Shown here: positions 42,077-50,740 of the stretch, one piece after another
How positions within the stretch are numbered: the stretch's first letter is position 1
How the letters are laid out: each line of letters starts with the position of its first letter
NCBI RefSeq assembly: GCF_900091605.1
Contig: NZ_FMCQ01000011.1
Coordinates: 124,001 to 188,000 of the forward strand
DNA length: 64,000 nt
DNA from: Micromonospora tulbaghiae
GTDB lineage: Bacteria; Actinomycetota; Actinomycetes; Mycobacteriales; Micromonosporaceae
Direction of reading: 5' to 3'
Translations under genes and position numbers: made by a program
Notes under the pieces: generated by a model
The model's database searches: none
What the model was told of the DNA's origin: nothing
The model's input: only the letters and a program-made list of their open reading frames with translations

Positions 42077-42544
42077 ATGCGCAGCTTCGAGATCACTTCC
42101 ATCGGGACCGTCCGCAACGACCGGACGGACATCCAGCACAGCGACAACTGGGGCGCCGTCCGCAGCACGATCGTCGTCGACGAGCGCTTCGGCGAGGCGT
42201 GCCTCCAGGGCCTGGAGGAGTTCTCCCACGTGGAGGTCTTCTTCGTCTTCGACCGGTTCCCGGACGGCGGTGACTTCCGGGAGCCCCGCCCCTACCGGGG
42301 CCGGACCGACCTCCCGCCGATGGGCGTGTTCGCCGGTCGTGGCCCCCGCCGGCCGAACCGCATCGGCGTGACCTGCTGCCGGATCGAGTCCGTCGACGGC
42401 CGCGAGCTGACGGTGGTGGGCCTCGACGCGGTGTCGGGCACGCCCGTCATCGACCTGAAGCCGGTGCTGAAGGAGTTCGTCCCCGCTGACGTCCGGCAGC
42501 CGGAATGGGTCGGCGACATGATGTCCGAGTACTTCCAGCCGTAG
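42077..42544 (+). CDS. TrmO-family tRNA methyltransferase-like protein
   Basis: This 155-residue protein belongs to the UPF0066/TrmO family that N6-methylates t6A37 in tRNA. It shows FEITSIGTVRNDRTD, FSHVEVFFVFDRF near 49-61, MGVFAGRGPRRPNRIGVTCCRI near 82-103 and GTPVIDLKPV. It is shorter than E. coli TrmO, with only the core beta-barrel. Whether it acts on tRNA or a metabolite here is not known. It follows the DUF4267 gene by 29 bases and may be in its operon. Confidence 0.85.
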   Translation: MRSFEITSIGTVRNDRTDIQHSDNWGAVRSTIVVDERFGEACLQGLEEFSHVEVFFVFDRFPDGGDFREPRPYRGRTDLPPMGVFAGRGPRRPNRIGVTCCRIESVDGRELTVVGLDAVSGTPVIDLKPVLKEFVPADVRQPEWVGDMMSEYFQP

Positions 42545-42570
42545 CGTCGGCGCGCCGCGCGTGCATGCGC

Positions 42571-43368
42571 TCACCGCAGGAGCCTCTCCGTGAGGTCCAT
42601 CAACCGCTCGGCGTCATGGGGGTCGAGGGTCGGGAAATCGAGCGGAAGTGGCTTCCCCCGGTCGACGGCGGTCACCGGCGTGGTCGGCGGCGCGTCCAGG
42701 AACCGGTGAATCGGCGCCACCGCGTCCGCGACGGACCGGGCTGCGACCGCCGCCGCCACCGCGAGCAGCCCCCGCACCACGAACGGGAGCGCGCTACGGT
42801 CACCGCTCCTGGTGAACCCGGGATGGTAGAGCACGTATCGGGCACGGCTACCGGACCGCCGGGCGAAGCCCACGCCGAGCAGGTCGTTGGCCCTACCGGC
42901 CTGCAACTGCGCGGCGACGGCCGACCAGCCCGCCGTCATCTGTGGATCGGCCCATCTCACCCCGCCTTTCGTGACCCCGACACCGGCGACGTTCACGATC
43001 ACCGGCGCAGCCGCCCGGTCCAGCGCCGGACGCAGACCGAAACTGAGCAGGTAGCGACTGACGTAGTAGAGCGCGAACGTGCGCTCCAGTCCCTCCCCCG
43101 TCACGATGCGACGCGGCGCCACGGCATTGGCGAACAGCGCCAACGCGTCCACGACCTGGTGCTCGCCGAGGATGTGCTCGATGGCCTGCCGCGTCTCGGC
43201 CATGCTGGACAGATCGACGGGAAGGAAGGCGATCAGGCCGCCGGCCATCGCCTCGCCACGTTCACGGTTGCGGCCGAGCACCAGGACGCGGTCGCCACGT
43301 TCGGCCCGCCCCAGGGCGAACGCACGTCCCATCCCGTTCGTACCGCCACTGACCACCACGACGCCCAC
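42571..43368 (-). CDS. Short-chain dehydrogenase/reductase-like protein
   Basis: This 265-residue protein starts VVVVSGGTNGMGRAFALGRAERGDRVLVLGRN, the cofactor-binding loop of classical SDRs, and has ALFANAVAPRR in place of NNAG. The catalytic Tyr-x3-Lys is not conserved: the corresponding region reads YYVSRYLLSF. It may be an atypical SDR. GTG start. It is divergent from an HxlR regulator gene and convergent with the trmO-like gene. Confidence 0.8.
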   Translation of the reverse strand: MGVVVVSGGTNGMGRAFALGRAERGDRVLVLGRNRERGEAMAGGLIAFLPVDLSSMAETRQAIEHILGEHQVVDALALFANAVAPRRIVTGEGLERTFALYYVSRYLLSFGLRPALDRAAAPVIVNVAGVGVTKGGVRWADPQMTAGWSAVAAQLQAGRANDLLGVGFARRSGSRARYVLYHPGFTRSGDRSALPFVVRGLLAVAAAVAARSVADAVAPIHRFLDAPPTTPVTAVDRGKPLPLDFPTLDPHDAERLMDLTERLLR

Positions 43369-43446
43369 GTCGCCCCCCTTATCGTTTGCTCATCGACCTG
43401 CCTCATCCTGGGCAGCGGGTCGGCGGAGGCGAAAGAAGGCACTTTC

Positions 43447-43851
43447 ATGTCCACAGGTGACACCGGTGTGAGTGCCTCGCTGCACGATCATCGGCTACCG
43501 ATGCCGGTTCCGGTCGGCGAGTACGATCGCTGTCCGGTCACCGACGTGCTGCGGCGGGTGAGCGACAAGTGGACGCTGTTACTGATCACCCTGCTCGGCC
43601 GACATCCGCACCGGTTCAACGAGTTGCACCGGGCCGTGGAGGGCCTCAGCCCGCGCATGCTCACCCGGACATTGCGTGTGCTGGAGAGCGACGGCCTGGT
43701 CGAACGTGAGGTGTTTCCGACGTTGCCGCCGAGCGTGGAGTACCGGCTGACGCCACTCGGTGCCAGCCTTCTGGAGCCGCTTTCCGCGCTGGCCGAATGG
43801 GCGGTCGCTCACCACGCCGAGATCGTCGCGGTACGTCAGCGGACCGCTTGA
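43447..43851 (+). CDS. HxlR family transcriptional regulator
   Basis: This 134-residue winged-helix regulator shows YDRCPVTDVLRRVSDKWTLLLITLLGRHPHRFNELHRAVEGLSPRMLTRTLRVLESDGLVEREVF spread over about residues 23-87; the Cys in RCPV is the conserved sensor-type residue. It is divergent from an SDR-like gene, the second such pair in the window. The ATG at 43447 is taken from the family's usual length; the frame is open further upstream. Confidence 0.88.
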   Translation: MSTGDTGVSASLHDHRLPMPVPVGEYDRCPVTDVLRRVSDKWTLLLITLLGRHPHRFNELHRAVEGLSPRMLTRTLRVLESDGLVEREVFPTLPPSVEYRLTPLGASLLEPLSALAEWAVAHHAEIVAVRQRTA

Positions 43852-43947
43852 GACGCCCCGCGCTCGTCCGGACGCACGGGGGCACCCGCGACACCGGCCC
43901 GGCGTCTGTCCGCCGGGCGGCGGGCGTCGATCTGGAATGCTTCGCCC

Positions 43948-44445
43948 ATGCCTTCCTTCCCGCCCACCTTCTCCGCCGAGGTCGTCGCGCAGCCGGCGCA
44001 GCCCCAGTTCGAAGCGTTTCTCGATGAACACCGCGACGCGCTCGACCGCTGCCTGGACGGGCTGACCGAGGAGCAGGCACGCCAGTCACTGGTGGCCTCC
44101 CGGACCACGCTGCTGGGTCTGGTGAAGCACGCGACCTTCGTCGAGAAGGTCTGGTTCGACGAGGCCGTCACGGGCCGGTCGCGTGCCGAGATCGGCATCC
44201 CCGAGCGGTCGGAGGACTCGTTCCTCCTCGACGACGGCGACACGATCGCCGGCGTCCGGCGGGCCTACCGCGACGCCCGCGACGCGTCACGCCGGGCGAC
44301 CTCCACGCGAGGTCTGGACGACATCCTCACCGGGCACCGACGGGGCCCGCTTCCGCTGCGCTGGGTGTATCTCCACGTCCTGCGCGAACTCGCCCAGCAC
44401 TGCGGGCACGCGGACATCCTGCGGGAGCAGATCCTCGACGGATAG
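43948..44445 (+). CDS. DinB/DUF664 family protein
   Basis: This 165-residue four-helix protein has the DinB metal site: His in LGLVKHATFVEKVWFDE at about residue 58 and the pair in VYLHVLRELAQHCGHADILREQIL near residues 140-155. These families include mycothiol and bacillithiol S-transferases. The substrate is unknown. Confidence 0.85.
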   Translation: MPSFPPTFSAEVVAQPAQPQFEAFLDEHRDALDRCLDGLTEEQARQSLVASRTTLLGLVKHATFVEKVWFDEAVTGRSRAEIGIPERSEDSFLLDDGDTIAGVRRAYRDARDASRRATSTRGLDDILTGHRRGPLPLRWVYLHVLRELAQHCGHADILREQILDG

Positions 44446-44483
44446 CGAGCGGCCGGCGTGGCCCGTCGTCGAGACGGCCGACG

Positions 44484-44870
44484 TCACGCGCCGGCGCCCT
44501 CCTCGGGGTCACCGATCAGCGAATCGGGGGCACGCATCCGCCACGCGTCGGTGACCAGTTCCGTCAGGCGCTCGACGCCGACGTGCGCCAGCCGCAGCAT
44601 GACCAGGGGTGACCCGTCGTACGCGGGCGTGGTGAAGAACAGGTCGGGCTCGCCGAGGAGCAACGCCTGCTTCTCCGCCTCGTCGCCCACGTACAGCACG
44701 GCGATGTCGGTGCGGATGCGCCGCGGCCTGCCGGGCGTGCGCTCGGGATACGACCAGACGAACCCCTTGCCGGCGACCCGGAAGTCGAAGCCGTCACTGT
44801 CGATCTCGACCACGTGCGGCAGCGACAGCGCCACCCGGCGGACGTCGTCCGCGTCAGCCATGGCGGTCAT
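44484..44870 (-). CDS. MmcQ/YjbR family DNA-binding-like protein
   Basis: This 128-residue protein has the YjbR-like fold features: DDVRRVALSLPHVVEIDSDGFDFRVAGKGFVWSYPER (about residues 8-44) and DLFFTTPAYDGSPLVMLRLAHVGVERLTELVTDAWRM. The family has a CyaY-like fold and no proven function. ATG at 44870 and 44861 are both possible. Confidence 0.83.
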   Translation of the reverse strand: MTAMADADDVRRVALSLPHVVEIDSDGFDFRVAGKGFVWSYPERTPGRPRRIRTDIAVLYVGDEAEKQALLLGEPDLFFTTPAYDGSPLVMLRLAHVGVERLTELVTDAWRMRAPDSLIGDPEEGAGA

Positions 44871-45020
44871 CCCGGTACACCGCCTTCCGCACCGGCACAG
44901 CCTAGCTGCCGCCTGGTGGGTGGTGGTGACGGTGCCCGACTCGCGCCTGCACGGGGTGCGGCCCGTCCCCGGTGAAGCGGGTGGGGACGGGCCGCGGCCG
45001 TGTGCCAGGAAGGGAGCCGG

Positions 45021-45764
45021 TCAGATGGTGAATCCGCCGTCGACGTTCACCGTCGCGCCCGTGACGTAACGCCCGCCCGGGCCGGCCAGGAACGCCACCG
45101 CCGCGGCCACGTCGGCCGGCTGCGCGTAGTGGCCGAGGGCGGTGAACCCGTTGATCGCGTCCGCGTTCGGCCCGTCGGCCGGGTTCAGCTCGGTGTCCGT
45201 GGCACCGGGGTTCACCAGGTTCACCGTGATCGCCCGACCGCCGAGTTCGCGCCCGAGCGCCTTGGTCAGACCGATCAGGGCGGTCTTGCTCATCGCGTAG
45301 AGCGAGAAGCCCGGGAAGACCGCCCGCTCGGCCGTGTTGCTGCCGATGTTGACGATCCGTCCGCCCGCGGACATGTGGCGCACCGCTGCCTGCGAGGCGA
45401 CGAACGGCGCCCGGACGTTCACCGCGACTGTCTGCTCGAACTCGTCGAGACTCAACTGCTCCAGCGGCCCGAGCAGGAACGCGCCCGCGTTGTTGACCAG
45501 GATGTCCAACCGGCCCAGCTCACCGGCTGCCCGGTCCACCGCCGCGACCACCGCTGCCGAATCGGCGCTGTCGGCCCGCACGGCGATCGCGCGCCGTCCC
45601 ACAGCCTCGATCTGCTCCACCACGTCGTCGGCGCGACGCTGATTCTGCTGGAACGTCAGCGCCACATCGGCGCCGTCCTCGGCCAGGCGCAGGGCCACCG
45701 CCGCGCCGATGCCACGGCCACCACCGGTGACCAGAGCTACCTTGCCGTCAAGTGCGTTGTTCAT
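45021..45764 (-). CDS. Short-chain dehydrogenase/reductase
   Basis: This 247-residue protein is a classical SDR: GKVALVTGGGRGIGAAVALRLAE at residues 7-29, the NNAG motif in ILVNNAGAF near 88, Ser in IVNIGSN near 138 and the catalytic pair YAMSKTAL near residue 155. C-terminal YVTGATVNVDGGFTI fits the 3-oxoacyl-ACP reductase-like group. It probably reduces or oxidises a small carbonyl compound with NADP(H). Confidence 0.92.
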   Translation of the reverse strand: MNNALDGKVALVTGGGRGIGAAVALRLAEDGADVALTFQQNQRRADDVVEQIEAVGRRAIAVRADSADSAAVVAAVDRAAGELGRLDILVNNAGAFLLGPLEQLSLDEFEQTVAVNVRAPFVASQAAVRHMSAGGRIVNIGSNTAERAVFPGFSLYAMSKTALIGLTKALGRELGGRAITVNLVNPGATDTELNPADGPNADAINGFTALGHYAQPADVAAAVAFLAGPGGRYVTGATVNVDGGFTI

Positions 45765-45877
45765 GGTGGAAAGCCTGGTCAAAGATGGACCGGTTGTCCG
45801 GCGGGGATCGGACGCCGCGTTCGTGACACCGCAGGGAAGTCGCGAGCGGCCGAACCAGCGGACCGCTTGATCACCGC

Positions 45878-46429
45878 TCACTCACTCCGGCGTGCGCGGG
45901 GTGAGTCACCCGGAGGGTCTCGCAGCCGCGCGATCGCACCCCCGTACAGCCGGACGCGGTGGTCGACGTCGCGGTCCGGCTCGCCGTACCCGAAAGCCGC
46001 CCCCGTGCCGTGACACACGTGCACCAGCCATTCCTCGTAGTACCAGCTCGGGTTGCACGCGCATCCGGTGAACCGGAAGTTGGCCCGGTAGCGGCCGACC
46101 TGCCCCGGTGCGAGCGTGAACAGCCGCGCCGAGGCCGGCGCACGCGGATACGCCGCGGACCCGGGTAGCCGGTCCACGACGACCGACACCCGATCGTGCC
46201 CGAGCCACAGTCCGACCTCGCGGGCCAGCGCGACGCCTCCGGCGCGTACCCCGTCTCGGTGTTCGTAGCCGGCCTCCTGGTCGGCGAGCACGTCGTGGAC
46301 GACCACCTCGGCGTCCGGCAGCGACCGGGGCGGCGGCATCGCCCGGACGAGGCCGCGGCGGGCGTTCGCCGCGGGCGCACCGCGGGCAGCGGCGGTCCAC
46401 CGGACGCGGACCCGCTGAATGAGGATCAC
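45878..46429 (-). CDS. Uncharacterised actinobacterial protein
   Basis: This 183-residue protein has no family I recognise. It contains AMPPPRSLPDAEVVVHDVLADQE near residue 30, a stretch FTGCACNPSWYYEEWLVHVCHGTG near 125 with three Cys and several Trp/Tyr, and an Arg-rich end. GTG at 46429 is preferred since TACACC (complement of 46436-46441) lies six bases upstream; the open frame extends to 46573. Confidence 0.6.
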   Translation of the reverse strand: MILIQRVRVRWTAAARGAPAANARRGLVRAMPPPRSLPDAEVVVHDVLADQEAGYEHRDGVRAGGVALAREVGLWLGHDRVSVVVDRLPGSAAYPRAPASARLFTLAPGQVGRYRANFRFTGCACNPSWYYEEWLVHVCHGTGAAFGYGEPDRDVDHRVRLYGGAIARLRDPPGDSPRARRSE

Positions 46430-46730
46430 CGACCAGGTGTACCCGGAGCGCGCGGCGGCCGCCAGCCGATAAGGGCTCCCGAGCCGGCCGCGCAGCGGGG
46501 CACCGTTCGCTCCGGCCGCCGCCACGATTCGGTACGCACCGGCCACGACCCGCCCGAGCAGCACGAGCTGCACATCTTCGCGGTGACCGGGGAGACGCGA
46601 CGGCGCACCGTACCGGCCGGTCCCGGTGGCCGCGATCGGGAGCAGAAACCGGCGCAGGGTCCGAAGGTCGGCTTGCCGCCGTGGCCCGGGCCTCGGTCGT
46701 CGAACCTCAGCCCGGGCACCTCGCCTGGGC
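46430..46730. other. Gap with no supported gene
   Basis: About 300 bases between two minus-strand genes. The left part is an upstream extension of the uncharacterised gene's frame. I see no convincing ribosome-binding site, RNA gene or repeat here. It carries the promoter-like TACACC at 46436-46441. Confidence 0.5.
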
Positions 46731-47483
46731 TCAGTTCATCGCGATGTAGAGCCGCTGACCGGCGGGCCGGTAGCCGACGCGCTCGTAGACCCGCCACGAA
46801 TCCTCGCCGCCGGCCTCCAGCCAGGCGACCTCCGTGCCGGCGCTGAACAGCCGCCGGGTGACGTCGGCGGTGATCGCAGACGCCAGTCCCCGGCGGCGGT
46901 AGGGCACGCGAACGGCGATGCCGGCCACCTCGCTGACCGCGCCGACAGGCGCAGCCGCACCGCCGCCGCCCGCGCAGCCACCGTCCTCGGTGACGGCCAT
47001 GACGACCACGCCGCCGGCGTCCTGCTGGCGCTGCAGGCGAGCCACGTCGGCCTCGGAGGCGACCGGATCGCCGCCGAACGCCTCGTTCTGCACGCTGATC
47101 AGCACGGCTCGCTGGGAATCACCACGCGGTTCGCACAGCCTCAGGTGGTGCGGCACGGGTGGGGACGCCAGCGTGCCCGGTACGCAGACCAGGTAGGTGT
47201 GCCGGGCTTCCACAGTGAAGCCTGCCGCCTTCAGCAGCGCCTCCAGGCCGGGGGTGCAACTGGTGACGTACTCCAGGCGGGGCTTGCGGTCGGCGGCGTG
47301 GAACGCCGCGACCAGGGCGGCGACGTCGGCCGCGGTGACGGCGGCGCCGGGACGCGGCGTGGCGTAGTTGACGTATGGGCTGGTCGTCGTCGGGTCCAGC
47401 CCGATCACGAACGGCCCCACCTCGACGGGCGCGGGCCGGCGCGACAGGTTGGCGACGACGGACTGTTGGATGCGGGCATCCAT
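46731..47483 (-). CDS. GNAT family N-acetyltransferase
   Basis: This 250-residue protein has an N-terminal part of about 110 residues with RLEYVTSCTPGLEALLKAAGFTVEARHTYLVC and a C-terminal GNAT domain: EVAGIAVRVPYRRRGLASAITADVTRRLFSAG near residues 185-215 contains the acetyl-CoA pyrophosphate loop R-R-x-G-L/I-A, followed by YERVGYRPAG. The start is taken at ATG 47483; ATG at 47507 is an alternative. Substrate unknown. Confidence 0.86.
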   Translation of the reverse strand: MDARIQQSVVANLSRRPAPVEVGPFVIGLDPTTTSPYVNYATPRPGAAVTAADVAALVAAFHAADRKPRLEYVTSCTPGLEALLKAAGFTVEARHTYLVCVPGTLASPPVPHHLRLCEPRGDSQRAVLISVQNEAFGGDPVASEADVARLQRQQDAGGVVVMAVTEDGGCAGGGGAAAPVGAVSEVAGIAVRVPYRRRGLASAITADVTRRLFSAGTEVAWLEAGGEDSWRVYERVGYRPAGQRLYIAMN

Positions 47484-47820
47484 GTTCAACGGGAAACCTC
47501 GATGCATGAGAGAAGCTGCGACGGGCGGAGGAAAACGTCGGGCCGCCCCGCCGTGTCGCAGGCACGCGACGGTCATCCGTCGCGTGGTCGACACTCAGGC
47601 GGCCGCTCGGCCTACCCGGATCACAGGCGTCATTCCCTCATGCAGAGTGCCCACGCGGTGCGCGTGGCCGACCGCAACCTTGCCCTTGCCGACCTGGACG
47701 TGTCAATCGCATACGACCGGGCGTCGAGAACGTAAGCGGACTGAGCGTGTGCTTGCCGGCTCGTCGATCGACTGAGGTGAGGGCAGCGGAACTGTCGGTG
47801 CCGGCCGCTAGCCTGCGGGC
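47484..47820. other. Gap with a short possible gene remnant
   Basis: About 340 bases between divergent genes. On the plus strand, 47640-47735 encodes MQSAHAVRVADRNLALADLD plus 11 more residues before TAA. That peptide has a protein-like composition but lacks a ribosome-binding site, and could be a gene remnant. TAGCCT at 47809-47814 is the -10 of the DinB gene. Otherwise nothing is recognised. Confidence 0.4.
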
Positions 47821-48312
47821 GTGATGAAGGTCGATCTGGAGAAGGCCACGCTGTGTGAGTTCCTCGAATACCAGCGTGTCAGCGTCCGAGCCATCCTGGC
47901 GGGTCTGGACGTGGCCTCGCTGCGCGCGCCTGTCCTGCCCTCCGGGTGGTCGCCGCTCGGGCTGGTGGAGCACCTCGGGCATGCGGAACGCCACTGGTTC
48001 CAGGAGGTCTTTCGCGGTTCCGTAGAGCCGTTGCCCTGGCCGGACGAGAACACACCACTCCGCACGACTCGATCGCCGTCTCAGGTCTTCGGCTTCTATC
48101 GCGACCAGTGCGACATCTCCGACGCGATCATCGCCGCGGCCCCGTTGTCGGCGACACCCGCCGGCCGGCATCCCGACGAGACGCTGGCGTCGCAGACCAC
48201 CGACCTGCGACGGATCATTCTGCACGTCATCGAGGAGACCGCTCGGCACGCCGGTCACCTGGACGCCGTGCGCGAGCTGATCGACGGGCGCACCGGGCTC
48301 GGACCACGCTGA
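47821..48312 (+). CDS. DinB/DUF664 family protein
   Basis: This 163-residue protein has the DinB metal-site pattern: His in LGLVEHLGHAERHWFQEVF at about residues 47-65 and RRIILHVIEETARHAGHLDAVRELIDG near 135-157. It is the second DUF664-type protein in the window. TAGCCT at 47809-47814 lies six bases before GTG at 47821, so translation of a leaderless mRNA from that GTG is favoured over ATG at 47824. Confidence 0.87.
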   Translation: MMKVDLEKATLCEFLEYQRVSVRAILAGLDVASLRAPVLPSGWSPLGLVEHLGHAERHWFQEVFRGSVEPLPWPDENTPLRTTRSPSQVFGFYRDQCDISDAIIAAAPLSATPAGRHPDETLASQTTDLRRIILHVIEETARHAGHLDAVRELIDGRTGLGPR

Positions 48313-48397
48313 ACCGAGTCCGACGGATGCGCCATACGGCAGGGGCGGCCGCGCAGGCGGCCCGACGGGCTCGCCGAGGTGGCTCTATGCTGCCGCG

Positions 48398-49378
48398 ATG
48401 CGACCCCGCTTGATCAACCAGGTGCGGCTTCCCGGCATTCGCCATGTCGCGCAGGCAACCGGTCTCGGCTGGGTGGTCACTGAACAAGACCGTCCCGCTG
48501 TGAACCTGTTCGACCACGAACTACGTCGCGTGGCGCGACTTGCGGCGCCTCTCGACGGCCCGCAGATGAAGGTCAGCGCCACCCGTCGACTCGTCGCGGC
48601 GGGCGACGAGCATCAGATCGTCGTGCTCGACCACGACGGCGTGGTTCGATGGCGCACCAGCTGGGGTCGGCTCGGCGGGGGCGCAGGCGCCGACTTCCAC
48701 CTCGACGGTGACCGCGTCCTCTGGATCCGTCTGGCCGATAACGAGGAACTTGTCGCCGTCAACGGTGCGAGCGGCGCGGAGATCCGTCGCGTGCCGCTGC
48801 CCGGTCCCGAGACCGCCTGGTTCCTGCACACACCCGAAGGCGTCTGGACCGGCTTGACGCTGGCCGATCCTGACCAGGTTCGCGCCTTGCTCATCAGGCT
48901 TGACGCCGAGCACATCGTGTTGCGACCGTTGGCCGGTGGCGATCTTGCCGGTTTCAGCCCGGCAGGCGGCCGCTACCTGACACTGACGCTCGACGGGTTC
49001 CTGTCCGTCCGCGACGTCGCCTCCGACGCCGTGATCACGGCACGACACCTCGAAGATCTGCCAGGCGCGCCGTCAGGCCTCGCGGGCTGCCGACACGTGG
49101 ACCGTGCCGTGTTCCTGAGCGAGGGACTGATCCTCGTCGCCGTGAACGCCGCAGACCTGCCGGACGACGCCGAGGGCCATCTACTGCTGTCGGCGCTCAG
49201 CCTCCGGTGCCGATCCCAGGTGCGCTACCCGCACCAGGACGAATCCGGCGCTGTCCACCCGTCGTACCAGCCAGGCCGATGGCTCACCCGTCATCACGAG
49301 GACGATCAGCTCCGGCTGTGGCAGCTCGACGCCCGCCTCGACGACGAGCCGATGCCGGGCCAACTCGCACTGCTCTGA
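48398..49378 (+). CDS. Beta-propeller-like protein of unknown function
   Basis: This 326-residue protein has repeated short beta-strand patterns such as RRLVAAGDEHQIVVLDHDGVVRWRTSW, GDRVLWIRLADNEELVAVNGASGAEI and GRYLTLTLDGFLSVRDVASDAVITARHL, which suggest a WD40- or PQQ-like beta-propeller. It has no signal peptide and is likely cytoplasmic. TATGCT at 48386-48391 is six bases before the ATG (leaderless). Confidence 0.68.
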   Translation: MRPRLINQVRLPGIRHVAQATGLGWVVTEQDRPAVNLFDHELRRVARLAAPLDGPQMKVSATRRLVAAGDEHQIVVLDHDGVVRWRTSWGRLGGGAGADFHLDGDRVLWIRLADNEELVAVNGASGAEIRRVPLPGPETAWFLHTPEGVWTGLTLADPDQVRALLIRLDAEHIVLRPLAGGDLAGFSPAGGRYLTLTLDGFLSVRDVASDAVITARHLEDLPGAPSGLAGCRHVDRAVFLSEGLILVAVNAADLPDDAEGHLLLSALSLRCRSQVRYPHQDESGAVHPSYQPGRWLTRHHEDDQLRLWQLDARLDDEPMPGQLALL

Positions 49379-49405
49379 CCGCGTCGGTCATGGCATCGCG
49401 CATGC

Positions 49406-50017
49406 TCACAGGGCGCACAGGTTGACGATCAGGTCTCGGCAGTTGTCGACGGCCGGTGGGTGGGAGACAGCGCCGGCCCAGCGTTCCCACATGCCGTCCG
49501 GGGCGAGGTAGCGGTCGGCGTGGCTCGTCCCGAGTCGCAGGTCGATGTACTGCAGGGCACCCAGCGCCCAGTGCTGGTCGTAGCGGAGGTCGAGTCTGGG
49601 CAGGTAGCGGTCGAGGTAGGCGGTCAGCATCTCGGCGTCGTGGTGGTCACCGAAGGCGGCGAGGGCGAAACAGTAGGCCTGCCCGCTGAAGCAGACCTCG
49701 CTCGACAGGAGCAGGTGGCCGACGGTCTCCCGGAACCGGGTACGTCTATCGATCCCGATGAGATAGGCGGCGACCAACCGCGATCGCCAGTTCGGCATCC
49801 TGCCCGGTTGGAGCAGGAAGACAAGTTCCTCATCGCTGATGCGTCGAGAATCCTGGCGCAGGGCCTGCACAACCGGGACGTTCTGCTGCGCGTCCGGCCG
49901 GCCGATTCCGCCGTGAAGGAGATGCAGGTAGCGAGGGCCTTCCGGCTCTGCCGCGACGATGACGTAGCGGCGGATGGTGCCGTCGGCTGGATCCGGTAGC
50001 GGCGGCGGATAGTCCAC
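49406..50017 (-). CDS. DUF6000 family protein
   Basis: This 203-residue protein shows features of DUF6000: LVAAYLIGIDRRTRFRETVGHLLLSSEVCFSGQAYCFALAAFGD near residues 80-125 and HDAEMLTAYLDRYLPRLDLRYDQHWALGALQYIDLRLGT near 125-163. It is helical and repeat-like. The function is not known. GTG at 50017 is chosen, with GATGAT (complement of 50024-50029) six bases upstream. Confidence 0.72.
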   Translation of the reverse strand: MDYPPPLPDPADGTIRRYVIVAAEPEGPRYLHLLHGGIGRPDAQQNVPVVQALRQDSRRISDEELVFLLQPGRMPNWRSRLVAAYLIGIDRRTRFRETVGHLLLSSEVCFSGQAYCFALAAFGDHHDAEMLTAYLDRYLPRLDLRYDQHWALGALQYIDLRLGTSHADRYLAPDGMWERWAGAVSHPPAVDNCRDLIVNLCAL

Positions 50018-50062
50018 GCCGACATCATCCCCGCCTCGACACACTACCCGGCAGCCCGACGG

Positions 50063-50674
50063 TCATCCGGATCTGTCGCCCGCAGCGCGAACACCGTGGC
50101 GCACCCGGTAGCGCAGGTGCAGCACCCGATCGCCCTGGAGCACCACGTCCGGATCCTCCAGCAGATGCTGCGCGTCGACCGAGCCGAAGTAGCGCTTCCC
50201 GGACCCGAACACCACGGGTACGACGTCCATGCGTACCTCGTCGACCAGGCCCGCGGCGAGCACCTGGCCTCCGACGTCGCCGGCGGCGACCTCGACGACG
50301 CGGTCCCCCGCGAGTTCCTGCGCCTTGGCCACGGCTGCCTCGACGCCCTCGACGAAGTGGAACGGCGCCTCGGCGTCCCAGCCCTCGGGCGCGGGCCGGT
50401 GCGTCACGACGACCACGTGGTCGATCCCGCTCGGCGGCGTCCCGTCCCAGCCGTCGGTCAGGTCGAAGACGTGCCGGCCGACGACTGTCACAGCGATCCG
50501 GTCCCAGTACGGCCGGATGTAGTCGTAGGACGTCTGCGACACCTTCAACGCGCCGCTGTCGTCCAACGGGACGTCACCGCTTGTCAACCAGTCGAACAGC
50601 GGTCCGGGCTGGTCGTTCCCGTCCGCGACGAAGCCGTCCACCGACACCGAGCTGTACAGGACCACAGTGCCCAC
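50063..50674 (-). CDS. Dihydrofolate reductase family protein (RibD C-terminal-like)
   Basis: This 203-residue protein begins VVLYSSVSVDGFVADGNDQPGPLFDWL, the RibD C-terminal/DHFR-like start, with VVGRHVFDLTDGWDG near 65-79 and a nucleotide-binding-like VVEVAAGDVGGQVLAAGLVDEVRMDVVPVVFGSGKRYFG in the second half. It probably reduces a pteridine- or aminopyrimidine-like compound with NADPH. GAGGAG lies before the GTG. Confidence 0.88.
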   Translation of the reverse strand: MGTVVLYSSVSVDGFVADGNDQPGPLFDWLTSGDVPLDDSGALKVSQTSYDYIRPYWDRIAVTVVGRHVFDLTDGWDGTPPSGIDHVVVVTHRPAPEGWDAEAPFHFVEGVEAAVAKAQELAGDRVVEVAAGDVGGQVLAAGLVDEVRMDVVPVVFGSGKRYFGSVDAQHLLEDPDVVLQGDRVLHLRYRVRHGVRAAGDRSG

Positions 50675-50740
50675 ACCGGCTCTCCTCTGTCTTGGGTGCC
50701 CCCAAGCTAGCGTCCCGTGAGCTGCCGTTCTTGTATGAAA

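Noticed and set aside
45878..46573. Start of the uncharacterised gene at 46573
   Set aside because: The extra 48 residues are of low complexity and a promoter-like hexamer fits GTG at 46429 better.
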